Of a stretch of DNA of 10,330 nucleotides, positions 1 to 6,467 are shown piece after piece (within the stretch, counting starts at the first letter, position 1; the number at the start of each line of letters is the position of its first letter). The stretch covers positions 1 through 10,330 of the forward strand of contig JAICZO010000419.1 in the NCBI GenBank assembly GCA_029057255.1. Direction: 5' to 3'. Both the position numbers and the translations under genes were made by a program. Below the pieces are notes generated by a model, which saw nothing but the letters and a program-made list of their open reading frames with translations, searched no databases and was not told the origin of the DNA. The DNA is from Muribaculaceae bacterium (lineage in GTDB: Bacteria; Bacteroidota; Bacteroidia; Bacteroidales; Muribaculaceae).

Positions 1-34
1 GTCCAAAGGACGTATTGCTTTCCGCTATAAATAA
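1..34 (+). CDS. infA: Translation initiation factor IF-1, C-terminal end only
   Basis: Only the last ten codons and the stop are present; they read SKGRIAFRYK. This matches the conserved C-terminus of IF-1 (E. coli ends SKGRIVFRSR). IF-1 is a small OB-fold protein that binds the 30S A site during initiation. Its place directly before rpmJ, 17 nt upstream, is the usual Bacteroidetes order at the end of the spc operon. The call rests on ten residues plus context, so it is good but not proven. Confidence 0.8.
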   Translation, partial: SKGRIAFRYK

Positions 35-51
35 TCGAAACACTAAAAGAT

Positions 52-168
52 ATGAAAGTAAGAGCTTCCGTTAAGAAACGCACTCCGGACAGCAAGATCG
101 TCCGTCGCAAAGGACGTCTGTATGTCATCAACAAGAAAAACCCCAAGTACAAACAACGTCAAGGATAA
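52..168 (+). CDS. rpmJ: 50S ribosomal protein L36 (bL36), zinc-ligand-free form
   Basis: A 38-residue basic protein that starts MKVRASVKKR and ends NPKYKQRQG, which is diagnostic of L36. L36 is a component of the 50S subunit that binds 23S rRNA. The usual zinc-ribbon form has three Cys and one His. Here the first Cys pair is replaced by the stretch RTPDSK, the third Cys position reads Asn, and the His position is Tyr. The protein therefore has no cysteine and cannot form the classical zinc site. The length is normal and the start is the only sensible ATG. It lies between infA (17 nt) and rpsM (40 nt), so it is probably co-transcribed with both. Confidence 0.96.
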   Translation: MKVRASVKKRTPDSKIVRRKGRLYVINKKNPKYKQRQG

Positions 169-174
169 TTCTAT

Positions 175-182
175 TATTTTTG
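175..182 (+). promoter_or_regulatory. Possible internal promoter -7 box before rpsM
   Basis: The 40-nt gap between rpmJ and rpsM contains TATTTTTG followed by C, an exact match to the Bacteroidetes -7 consensus TAnnTTTG. No TTG or TTTG lies at the expected 19-21 bp upstream, where the sequence is the end of rpmJ. The gap is AT-rich, so a chance match is possible. The same bases also form an AT-only 8-bp hairpin (174-181 with 187-194). If used, transcription would begin roughly 20 nt before rpsM. This is a weak candidate. Confidence 0.3.
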
Positions 183-208
183 CATAAAAAATAAGCTGAC
201 ACAGAAAT

Positions 209-589
209 ATGGCAGTACGTATAGTGGGAGTTGACCTCCCCCAGAACAAAAGAGGTGAAATCGCCTTGACATATATCTTCGGCATCGGTCGAAGCGCCGC
301 CAAAACGATCCTCAACAAAGCCGGTATCGATGTAAACATCAAAGTAAAAGACTGGACCGACGACCAGGCCGCCAAAGTGCGTGAAGTCATCGGCGCCGAC
401 TACAAGGTAGAAGGTGATCTCCGCAGCGAGATCCAGCTCCACATCAAACGTCTGATGGACATCGGCTGCTACCGCGGCATCCGTCACCGTAACGGCCTCC
501 CCGTGCGTGGTCAGAGCACCAAGAACAACGCCCGTACCCGCAAGGGCCGCAAGAAAACCGTTGCTAACAAGAAGAAAGCTACTAAATAA
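209..589 (+). CDS. rpsM: 30S ribosomal protein S13 (uS13)
   Basis: A 126-residue basic protein, normal length for S13. S13 sits in the head of the 30S subunit, contacts 5S-23S rRNA elements across the intersubunit bridge and touches P-site tRNA through its tail. The N-terminus MAVRIVGVDLP, the helix-two-turns-helix region around residues 14-60 (YIFGIGRSAAKTIL), and the signature GCYRGIRHRNGLPVRGQ at about residues 86-102 followed by TKNNARTRKG are all typical. The lysine-rich tail (residues 113-126) fits tRNA and rRNA contact. It follows rpmJ and precedes rpsK by 9 nt, as first gene of the classical alpha operon group. Confidence 0.98.
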   Translation: MAVRIVGVDLPQNKRGEIALTYIFGIGRSAAKTILNKAGIDVNIKVKDWTDDQAAKVREVIGADYKVEGDLRSEIQLHIKRLMDIGCYRGIRHRNGLPVRGQSTKNNARTRKGRKKTVANKKKATK

Positions 590-598
590 TAAATCAAC

Positions 599-988
599 AT
601 GGCAAAAAAAACAGTCGCAGCTAAGAAGAGAAACGTCAAAGTCGGCGCAGAAGGCCAGCTTCACGTTCATTCGTCTTTCAACAACATCATCGTTTGCCTT
701 GCCAATAGCGAAGGACAGGTCATCAGCTGGTCATCTGCCGGCAAGATGGGCTTCCGTGGCTCGAAGAAAAACACTCCTTATGCCGCCCAGATGGCCGCTC
801 AGGACTGTGCTAAGATAGCCTACGACCTCGGTCTCCGCAAAGTGAAGGCATACCTCAAGGGCCCGGGTAACGGCCGCGAATCTGCAGTCCGCACAATCGA
901 CGGCGCAGGTATCAAAGTGACCGAAATCATCGACGTTACTCCGCTTCCCCACAACGGTTGCCGTCCTCCCAAACGCAGAAGAGTATAA
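599..988 (+). CDS. rpsK: 30S ribosomal protein S11 (uS11)
   Basis: A 129-residue protein of standard S11 length. S11 lies on the 30S platform near the E site, where it contacts the 3' part of 16S rRNA. Visible signatures are HVHSSFNNIIV (residues 22-32), the SSAGKMGFRGSKKNTPYAAQ block (about 45-64), KGPGNGRESAVR (87-98) and the C-terminal DVTPLPHNGCRPPKRRRV. Asn119-Gly120 lies in the PHNG motif, the position that becomes isoaspartate in E. coli S11. It starts 9 nt after rpsM. After its stop comes an unusually long structured spacer instead of the short gap seen elsewhere in this operon. Confidence 0.98.
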   Translation: MAKKTVAAKKRNVKVGAEGQLHVHSSFNNIIVCLANSEGQVISWSSAGKMGFRGSKKNTPYAAQMAAQDCAKIAYDLGLRKVKAYLKGPGNGRESAVRTIDGAGIKVTEIIDVTPLPHNGCRPPKRRRV

Positions 989-1297
989 AATCAGTAGCGC
1001 GTGCCCCGGCAGCGGAAACGCTGCCCCGCGCCGCCAACTCTGCTTTCACTTTTAGTATACTTATCTTAACATATCAACACGCGGGAGTCTGACCGCAGCG
1101 GCAAGCCAGTGCCGCAGTATGCGGAGAAGACACGGATCATACGTCCGGAGCCGCCGCCCCGACAAGAGGCGGCGACAGTTCAAAGGCGAATAGACCATAT
1201 TTTCAATCACCTCTCTATGGTCGCGGCTGCGCCGGCGGACAGCCACAAGGCTCCGGCCTCCCTGTCGAAGACTCCTGATAAACTGATTTTAACTACA
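989..1297 (+). promoter_or_regulatory. Structured 309-nt leader between rpsK and rpsD, candidate S4-responsive RNA
   Basis: This gap has no credible gene but many GC-rich inverted repeats. Seen directly: 1008-1014 pairs with 1019-1025 around a GAAA tetraloop, extended by 997-1001 with 1027-1031; 1098-1103 with 1110-1115, extended by 1093-1096 with 1121-1124; 1152-1158 with 1168-1174; 1193-1199 with 1216-1222; 1241-1244 with 1249-1252, extended by 1231-1235 with 1253-1257. A competing 8-bp helix, 1145-1152 with 1249-1256, would close a junction around the third and fourth hairpins and disrupt the last. An AT-richer strip (about 1041-1080) separates the first hairpin from the rest. S4 is the known autoregulator of its own operon in E. 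coli and Bacillus, so a site directly before rpsD is plausible. S4 binding itself is inference. No clear promoter or T-run terminator is visible inside. Confidence 0.6.
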
Positions 1298-1903
1298 ATG
1301 GCAAGATACACAGGTCCCAAGACCAAGATAGCCCGCAAATTCGGCGAACCCATTTTCGGCGAAGACAAAGTTCTCGCCCGTCGTAACTTCCCCCCGGGCC
1401 AGCACGGTGCCAACAAACGCCGCAAAACATCTGAGTACGGCGTACAGCTCCGCGAGAAACAGAAAGCTAAATATACCTATGGCGTACTCGAGAAGCAGTT
1501 CCGCAACCTCTTCGAGAAAGCATCGCGCCTCAAAGGTATCACCGGTGAGATCCTCCTTCAGCTCCTCGAAGGCCGTCTCGACAACGTGGTTTACCGCTTA
1601 GGCATCGCACCCACCCGTGCAGCCGCCCGTCAGCTGGTTCTCCACCGTCACATCACTGTCAACGGTGAAGTTGTGAACATCCCCTCGTTCGCAGTAAAGG
1701 CCGGTGACATCGTAGGTGTTCGCGAACGCAGCAAGTCGCTTGAAGTTATCGCCGACGCCCTCGCAGGTTTCAACCACAGCAAGTACCCCTGGATCGAATG
1801 GGACGAAGCCACCAAGAGCGGCAAGTTCCTCCACGTACCCGCCCGCGAAGACATCCCCGAAAACATCAAGGAGCAGCTGATCGTCGAGCTCTACTCTAAG
1901 TAA
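1298..1903 (+). CDS. rpsD: 30S ribosomal protein S4 (uS4), zinc-free form
   Basis: A 201-residue protein starting MARYTGPKTK, the usual start of Bacteroidetes S4. S4 is a primary assembly protein of the 30S subunit; it binds the 16S five-way junction and forms part of the mRNA entry channel. The N-terminal domain carries RRNFPPGQHG (28-37) and YGVLEKQFRNLFEKA (61-75). The S4 RNA-binding domain covers about residues 92-155 (LDNVVYRLGIAPTRAAARQL, HITVNGEVVNIPS). The N-terminal zinc cysteines of some S4 proteins are absent. The frame stays open 189 nt upstream to a GTG at 1109, but that extension is not S4-like and overlaps the structured leader, so the ATG at 1298 is chosen. rpoA follows after 21 nt. 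Confidence 0.98.
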   Translation: MARYTGPKTKIARKFGEPIFGEDKVLARRNFPPGQHGANKRRKTSEYGVQLREKQKAKYTYGVLEKQFRNLFEKASRLKGITGEILLQLLEGRLDNVVYRLGIAPTRAAARQLVLHRHITVNGEVVNIPSFAVKAGDIVGVRERSKSLEVIADALAGFNHSKYPWIEWDEATKSGKFLHVPAREDIPENIKEQLIVELYSK

Positions 1904-1924
1904 TAATCCAAATACACAAGATCC

Positions 1925-2917
1925 ATGGCTATATTAGCATTCCAAAAACCTGAAGAGGTAGTAATGGTAGAAGCAGGCAACTTCTACGGCAAATTCGAGT
2001 TCAAGCCTTTGGAACCCGGCTATGGCATCACCGTGGGCAACGCACTTCGTCGTGTACTGCTTTCGTCGCTTGAAGGCTACGCGATTTCGTCGATAAAAAT
2101 CGACGGCGTTAAGAACGAATTTGATGCCGTGCCCGGCGTGAAGGAAGATGTTACCAACATCATCCTCAATCTCAAGCAGGTCGATCTTAAGCAGAAGGTC
2201 GAGGACACCGAATTTGAGCGCGTCACCATCACCGTTTCAGGCAAAGAAGTGTTCAAAGCCGGCGACATCGCCAACGCCCTCACGGGCTTCGAGGTCATGA
2301 ACCCCGAACTGGTGATCTGTCATTTGGATCCCGACGCAAGTTTCACTATCGTACTGACCGTCAACAAGGGCCGCGGATGGGTTCCTGCCGAGGAGAATGT
2401 CACCCCTCAGGATGACATCAACACCATCGCCATCGACTCTATCTACACGCCTATCAAGAACGTCAAATACACCGTCGAAAACTACCGCGTAGACCAGAAA
2501 ACCGACTACGACAAACTTACCCTCGAGATAAGCACCAACGGCTCTATCCTGCCCAAGGACGCAGTCAAGGAAGCAGCAAAGATTCTGATTTATCACTTCA
2601 TGCTCTTCTCTGACGAGAAAATCACCCTCGAGACTTCCGAACCCGATCCGGGCGAGGAATTCGACGAAGAAGTACTGCACATGCGACAGCTTCTCAAGAG
2701 CAAGCTCGTCGACATGCAGCTCTCCGTTCGCGCTCTCAATTGCCTAAAGAGCGCAGAGGTTGAAACTCTTGCCGAACTGGTGGTATTCAACAAGACCGAT
2801 CTGCTCAAATTCCGCAACTTCGGTAAAAAGTCCCTCGTCGAGCTTGAGGCTCTGCTCACAAGCCTGAATCTCTCGTTCGGCATGGACATCTCAAAATACA
2901 AACTCGATAAAGAATAA
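1925..2917 (+). CDS. rpoA: DNA-directed RNA polymerase subunit alpha
   Basis: A 330-residue alpha subunit, the usual length. The alpha dimer nucleates RNA polymerase assembly, and its C-terminal domain contacts promoter UP elements and activators. The N-terminal domain (about 1-235) has the conserved dimer block GYGITVGNALRRVLLSSLEG (residues 32-51) and VPGVKEDVTNIILNLK (69-84). After an acidic linker (about 236-250) comes the alpha-CTD (about 260-315) with SVRALNCLK. Arg269, Asn272 and Lys302 align with the E. coli DNA-contact residues Arg265, Asn268 and Lys298, the last within RNFGKKS. It sits between rpsD and rplQ with short gaps, so its level is probably tied to the ribosomal mRNA. Confidence 0.99.
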   Translation: MAILAFQKPEEVVMVEAGNFYGKFEFKPLEPGYGITVGNALRRVLLSSLEGYAISSIKIDGVKNEFDAVPGVKEDVTNIILNLKQVDLKQKVEDTEFERVTITVSGKEVFKAGDIANALTGFEVMNPELVICHLDPDASFTIVLTVNKGRGWVPAEENVTPQDDINTIAIDSIYTPIKNVKYTVENYRVDQKTDYDKLTLEISTNGSILPKDAVKEAAKILIYHFMLFSDEKITLETSEPDPGEEFDEEVLHMRQLLKSKLVDMQLSVRALNCLKSAEVETLAELVVFNKTDLLKFRNFGKKSLVELEALLTSLNLSFGMDISKYKLDKE

Positions 2918-2923
2918 TCCACG

Positions 2924-3412
2924 ATGAGACACAATAAAAAATTCAATCACCTTGGCCGTCAGAAGCAGCACCGTGCCTCTATGCTGGCCAATATGACGAT
3001 CTCGCTCATCTTCCACAAGCGCATCAACACCACTCTTGCCAAGGCAAAGGCGCTGCGCATGTACGCTGAGCCCCTGATCAACCGTGCCAAGGAAGACACC
3101 ATGGCTAACCGCCGCCTCGTCTTCAGCTATCTCCAGAACAAGGAAGCTGTCAAGATTCTCTTCCAGGAAATCGCTGAAAAGATCGGCAACCGCCCCGGTG
3201 GCTACACCCGTATCCTCAAGACCGGCAACCGTCTCGGTGACAACGCCAAGACATGCTTCATCGAGCTCGTCGACTACAACGAGGCTATGCTCAAGGACAG
3301 CAAGGATGCCAAGACCAAGACCCGCCGCTCGCGTCGCAAAGCTGCTCCCGCAGCCGAGAACCCCGTGGCTGAGGCCGCAGCTCAGGAGCCCGAACTCCCC
3401 GCAGCTGAATAA
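2924..3412 (+). CDS. rplQ: 50S ribosomal protein L17 (bL17) with Ala/Glu-rich tail
   Basis: A 162-residue protein starting MRHNKKFNHLGR, diagnostic of L17, which lies near the peptide exit tunnel of the 50S subunit. The core covers residues 1 to about 122, with HRASMLANM (17-24), TTLAKAKALR (36-45) and GGYTRILKTGNRLGDNA (92-108). It is about 35-40 residues longer than the E. coli protein. The extra tail has a basic patch (KTKTRRSRRKA, 130-140), then an Ala-, Glu- and Pro-rich stretch to the end. Such tails are common in Bacteroidetes L17 and look disordered. It starts 6 nt after rpoA and is the last gene of the operon. Confidence 0.98.
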   Translation: MRHNKKFNHLGRQKQHRASMLANMTISLIFHKRINTTLAKAKALRMYAEPLINRAKEDTMANRRLVFSYLQNKEAVKILFQEIAEKIGNRPGGYTRILKTGNRLGDNAKTCFIELVDYNEAMLKDSKDAKTKTRRSRRKAAPAAENPVAEAAAQEPELPAAE

Positions 3413-3433
3413 TTCAAAGACTGAATCAATCGA

Positions 3434-3470
3434 AAAGGGAGTCGGACTTTTCCGGCTCCCTTTCGTTTCA
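3434..3470 (+). terminator. Intrinsic terminator of the ribosomal operon
   Basis: Bases 3434-3445 pair with 3452-3463 in a 12-bp stem with one G-U pair and the 6-nt loop ACTTTT. The stem ends in a TTT run and is followed by CGTTT. It lies 21 nt after the rplQ stop and fits a rho-independent terminator. The following U-tract is interrupted, so some read-through into the GH43 gene is possible. Confidence 0.8.
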
Positions 3471-3490
3471 ACTATCATCTTCATTATCCC

Positions 3491-4468
3491 ATGAAAAAGT
3501 TACTATATGCAGCAATGATTGTGGCGGCAGCGTCGTGCGGCCGTCAGAGTGCTGTCGAGTCGGTGTCGTACGATGTGGCGCTTGACTCTATCATCCTCAG
3601 CGACCCCTGTGTGCTTGCCGACAGCGCCTCGGGCCTCTACTATATGACCGGCACCGGCGGACGCCTCTACAAGAGTCCTGACCTGAAGAACTGGGCGGGC
3701 CCGTACGATGTGGTCGAGTTCGACACCGCTTCCTGGACCGGCTCGCACCCGGCGATTTGGGCCGCGGAGCTTCACCACATAGGCGACAAGTACTACTACT
3801 TCGCTACCTTCACCAACGAATCCCTTATCGCGGACAGCGTGCGCAATCTGCCCCGACGCGCATCTGCCGTGTTTGTATCCGACAGCCCCGATGGCCCGTA
3901 CCGCCCTGCCGGCAGCGACTACCTTCCTGCCGACAAGCTGACTCTTGACGGCACCTACTGGGAGGAGAACGGCAAGAAGTATATGGTGTATTGCGGCGAG
4001 TGGGTGCAGAATGATAACGGCACCATCGAGAGCATCGAGCTGACTGACGACCTCGGCGGCTCTGTCGACAGCACCGCCTGCGTGCTCTTCCGCGCCTCTG
4101 ACTCGCCCTGGAGCCGCGAGGTGGTCGATGGCAAGGAGCTTGGCTATAACCGTGTCACCGACGGCCCCTGGCTTTTCCGCACCGCTACCGGGCGTCTGGG
4201 CATGATATGGACGTCGTGGATATACCATACCTACACTATGGGTGTGGCTTACTCCGAGAGCGGCACTCTCGCCGGCCCCTGGGTACAGGTTGCCGAGCCT
4301 GTCATGCCCGCCGACTACGGCCACGGCATGATCTTCCGCGACTTCGAGGGTCGCGACATACTTTCGCTCCACAGCCACAGCGACGTAAACGGCCGTTATA
4401 TCCGCCGTCCGACCTTCTGGCGGGTAGACCTGTCGGGAGACTCTCTGCGCGTCGTAGAGCGCCTCTGA
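3491..4468 (+). CDS. Predicted lipoprotein glycoside hydrolase, family 43 (GH43) type
   Basis: 325 residues, the size of a single-domain five-bladed beta-propeller GH43 enzyme. The family mostly cleaves arabinose, xylose or galactose units in plant glycans. A signal peptide ends in AASC, so Cys16 is probably lipidated. This implies export and attachment to a periplasmic or outer-membrane face. Family features are SDPCV (Asp38, probable catalytic base), GRLYKSPDLKNW (57-68), SHPAIWAAELHHIGDKYYYF (85-104), LDGTYWEENGKKYMVY (Asp153, probable pKa-modulating Asp), VTDGPWLFR (222-230), and GHGMIFRD (277-284), whose His may bind the central metal. The acid position, usually Glu in an EGP motif, is Asp224 here. 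No SusC/SusD pair or regulator is adjacent, and no clear promoter is seen in the 78-nt gap, which holds the rplQ terminator. Substrate is unknown. Confidence 0.82.
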   Translation: MKKLLYAAMIVAAASCGRQSAVESVSYDVALDSIILSDPCVLADSASGLYYMTGTGGRLYKSPDLKNWAGPYDVVEFDTASWTGSHPAIWAAELHHIGDKYYYFATFTNESLIADSVRNLPRRASAVFVSDSPDGPYRPAGSDYLPADKLTLDGTYWEENGKKYMVYCGEWVQNDNGTIESIELTDDLGGSVDSTACVLFRASDSPWSREVVDGKELGYNRVTDGPWLFRTATGRLGMIWTSWIYHTYTMGVAYSESGTLAGPWVQVAEPVMPADYGHGMIFRDFEGRDILSLHSHSDVNGRYIRRPTFWRVDLSGDSLRVVERL

Positions 4469-4486
4469 AATGCTTCATACGGCATT

Positions 4487-4535
4487 ATATAAAGTGCCGG
4501 GCCCGCGAGTCATTCGCGAGCCCGGCGCTTTATAT
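4487..4535. terminator. Bidirectional terminator between convergent genes
   Basis: A large imperfect palindrome: 4487-4502 pairs with 4520-4535 (16 bp, one G-T wobble), then a C-A mismatch, then 4504-4508 with 4514-4518 around the loop GTCAT. The GC-rich core is flanked by TATAAAG and CTTTATA arms, so either strand gives a strong hairpin followed by a short U/A-rich run. It sits between the ends of the GH43 gene and the minus-strand wecB, where a shared terminator is expected. Confidence 0.8.
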
Positions 4536-4551
4536 GTGTCGTGACGGGTTG

Positions 4552-5712
4552 TCAGATGTCTGATTCGGCGATGTAGTCTATGATGCGGGTGCAGGCATTG
4601 CCGTCGCCGTAGGGGTTTGCGATGAGGCTGTTGGCATGATAGTACTCGGGGTCGTCGATGAATCGTGCTGCCTCGGTGACAATCTTGCCGGTGTCGGTGC
4701 CGACAAGGCGTATTGTGCCTGCTTCGAGTGCTTCGGGGCGCTCTGTCACTTCGCGCATGACGAGCACGGGCTTGCCGAGCGAGGGTGCTTCTTCCTGTAT
4801 GCCTCCGCTGTCGGTGATGATGAGGTATGCCTGCTTCATCATGTATACGAAGGGCAGGTAGTCGAGCGGCTCGATGAAGAAGACGTTGGGGAAGTCCTTG
4901 CCCTCGAACATTTCGGCTATCGGGCGGCGCACGTTGGGGTTGAGGTGCATCGGGTACACGAAGTCGATGTCGGGATAGCGGGTTGCGAGCTGCTGTATGG
5001 CGCGGCATATGTTGAGGAATCCCTCGCCGAAGTTCTCGCGCCGGTGTCCTGTGATGAGCACCATGCGACGCGAGCCGTCGGCTATGCGTGCGGTGTCGTA
5101 TCCCATGCCGGCCACCTGTGCCTGAAGGCTGCGGTCGAGCTCGGTGTCGCCTTCGATTTTGGCCACAACGGTCTGCAGGGCGTCGATGACGGTGTTGCCG
5201 GTGATTGTTATCTTGTCGTCGTCAACGTTCTCGGCGCGCAGGTTGGCGGCCGAAGTCTCGGTCGGGGCGAAGTGGTATGTGGCGATGCGGCCTGTAATGC
5301 GTCGGTTCATCTCTTCGGGCCAGGGCGAGTAGATGTCACCTGTGCGGAGTCCGGCTTCAACGTGTCCGACGGGAATCTGTGCGTAGAATGCGCTGAGGGC
5401 GGCAGCTGTCGATGTCGAGGTGTCGCCGTGCACGAGCACGAGGTCGGGGCGGCACTCCGCCAGTACGCTGCGCATGCCTGTGAGGATGCGTGCAGTGACG
5501 TCGTAGAGGTCCTGTCCGGGCTTCATGATGTCGAGGTCGTAGTCCGGTTTGATGTCGAAGAGGTGTAGCACCTGGTCGAGCATCTGGCGGTGTTGGCCGG
5601 TGACAGCCACTACTGTCTCGAAGCGGTCGGACTGAGCCTGCAGGGCTTTTACCAGCGGAGCCATCTTTATGGCTTCGGGGCGTGTGCCGAAAATGAGCAT
5701 TATTTTTTTCAT
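4552..5712 (-). CDS. wecB: UDP-N-acetylglucosamine 2-epimerase, non-hydrolysing
   Basis: A 386-residue cytoplasmic enzyme that interconverts UDP-GlcNAc and UDP-ManNAc. It has the GT-B-like fold of the WecB/MnaA family at usual length. Motifs are IFGTRPEAIKMAPL (7-20), VHGDTSTS (94-101), GHVEAGLRTGD (116-126), SPWPEEMNRR (129-138), ITGHRREN (220-227) and TDSGGIQEEAP (300-310). Asp97, Glu119, Glu133 and His223 match the catalytic set Asp95, Glu117, Glu131 and His213 of E. coli WecB. It is the last gene of a three-gene operon, 13 nt after the GT26 gene. Its product feeds the dehydrogenase encoded first in the same operon. The hydrolysing type is ruled out by motif pattern and length. Confidence 0.96.
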   Translation of the reverse strand: MKKIMLIFGTRPEAIKMAPLVKALQAQSDRFETVVAVTGQHRQMLDQVLHLFDIKPDYDLDIMKPGQDLYDVTARILTGMRSVLAECRPDLVLVHGDTSTSTAAALSAFYAQIPVGHVEAGLRTGDIYSPWPEEMNRRITGRIATYHFAPTETSAANLRAENVDDDKITITGNTVIDALQTVVAKIEGDTELDRSLQAQVAGMGYDTARIADGSRRMVLITGHRRENFGEGFLNICRAIQQLATRYPDIDFVYPMHLNPNVRRPIAEMFEGKDFPNVFFIEPLDYLPFVYMMKQAYLIITDSGGIQEEAPSLGKPVLVMREVTERPEALEAGTIRLVGTDTGKIVTEAARFIDDPEYYHANSLIANPYGDGNACTRIIDYIAESDI

Positions 5713-5725
5713 GAAGCTTGCTGTG

Positions 5726-6451
5726 TCAGAACTGGCGGGTGATGAGCCACCAGGCGTATTTTATGAACTTGAAGTTGCGTGTGATGCGGCTTGGCTGCTT
5801 TATGAGGCGGTATGCAAATTCCATATTGTGGTCAATCCACCATTTTGGAGCGCGCTTAGCCTTGCCGGTGTATACGTCGAAGCTGCCTCCGAGACCCTGG
5901 TAGACGGCTTTGTGCCGGCGTAGCATCTCAGCCATCAGCAGCTCCTGAGTGGGCGAACCCATAGCCACGAAGACGAAGTCGGGCGCCGTGCGCACAACGT
6001 CGTCGATGAGGGCCTGGCGTTCCTGCCCGGTGCGCAGGTATCCGTCGCGGTATCCGACGATGTTGATGCCGGGGAAGTCTTCGCGGAGCTTCTCGACGGT
6101 GCGGGCGTTAACTTCGGGCGTTGCTCCGATGATGTAGAAGCTGCGGCCGTCGGCGTGGAAGCGGTCTATGATTTTGAGCCACAGCTCGCATCCTGCTATT
6201 TTCTCGGGCGCGGCGCCTTTCTGCCTTGCGGCCAGAACTGCGCCGGAGCCGTCGCAGTAGGCTATGTTGTTGTTTATAATGTCGAGGGTTACGGGGTTGG
6301 CGTTGAGTATCTTCTCGGCATTGATAGCCACGAGTATACCTTTTTTGCGGTCGGCGAAGTCTATCAGCTCGCCGGCGTCGGCGAAAGGATACACTTTGAC
6401 ACCTCTCAGATCTACCCTCGGCAGTTCTTTTGAATTCAGGTTATCAGGCAT
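5726..6451 (-). CDS. wecG: WecG/TagA/CpsF family glycosyltransferase (GT26), probable ManNAcA transferase
   Basis: 241 residues, the family's usual size. Members transfer ManNAc (TagA) or ManNAcA (WecG) to GlcNAc-PP-undecaprenol at the inner face of the membrane. Seen: VAINAEKILNA (41-51), YCDGSGAVLAAR (65-76, where Asp67 is the likely catalytic base by comparison with TagA), GCELW (87-91), IIGATPEV (107-114), FVAMGSPTQE (161-170), GLGGSFDVYTGKAKRAPKWW (186-205) and a basic C-terminal part EFAYRLIKQPSR (211-222). Family enzymes use this C-terminal region to associate with the membrane. The neighbouring UDP-ManNAc dehydrogenase favours UDP-ManNAcA as donor, making it WecG-like rather than TagA-like. 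That choice is inference. It begins 16 nt after wecC. Confidence 0.88.
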   Translation of the reverse strand: MPDNLNSKELPRVDLRGVKVYPFADAGELIDFADRKKGILVAINAEKILNANPVTLDIINNNIAYCDGSGAVLAARQKGAAPEKIAGCELWLKIIDRFHADGRSFYIIGATPEVNARTVEKLREDFPGINIVGYRDGYLRTGQERQALIDDVVRTAPDFVFVAMGSPTQELLMAEMLRRHKAVYQGLGGSFDVYTGKAKRAPKWWIDHNMEFAYRLIKQPSRITRNFKFIKYAWWLITRQF

Positions 6452-6467
6452 TGTCAGGTTTTATTGT

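Noticed and set aside
997..1060. First hairpin of the rpsK-rpsD spacer as an intrinsic terminator
   Set aside because: The stem is strong, but the following sequence has no continuous T-run (only TTT and TTTT broken by other bases, starting about 12 nt later), so termination is not supported. It is kept as part of the leader.
1109..1297. In-frame upstream extension of rpsD by 63 codons from a GTG
   Set aside because: The extension has no S4-like sequence, overlaps the hairpin-rich leader, and MARYTGPKTK at 1298 is the normal S4 N-terminus.
3503..4378. 291-codon minus-strand frame opposite the GH43 gene
   Set aside because: The plus strand encodes a recognisable GH43 lipoprotein; the antisense translation is low-complexity with no known motif.
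4636..5568. 310-codon plus-strand frame opposite wecB
   Set aside because: wecB on the minus strand has all catalytic motifs; this is its antisense shadow.
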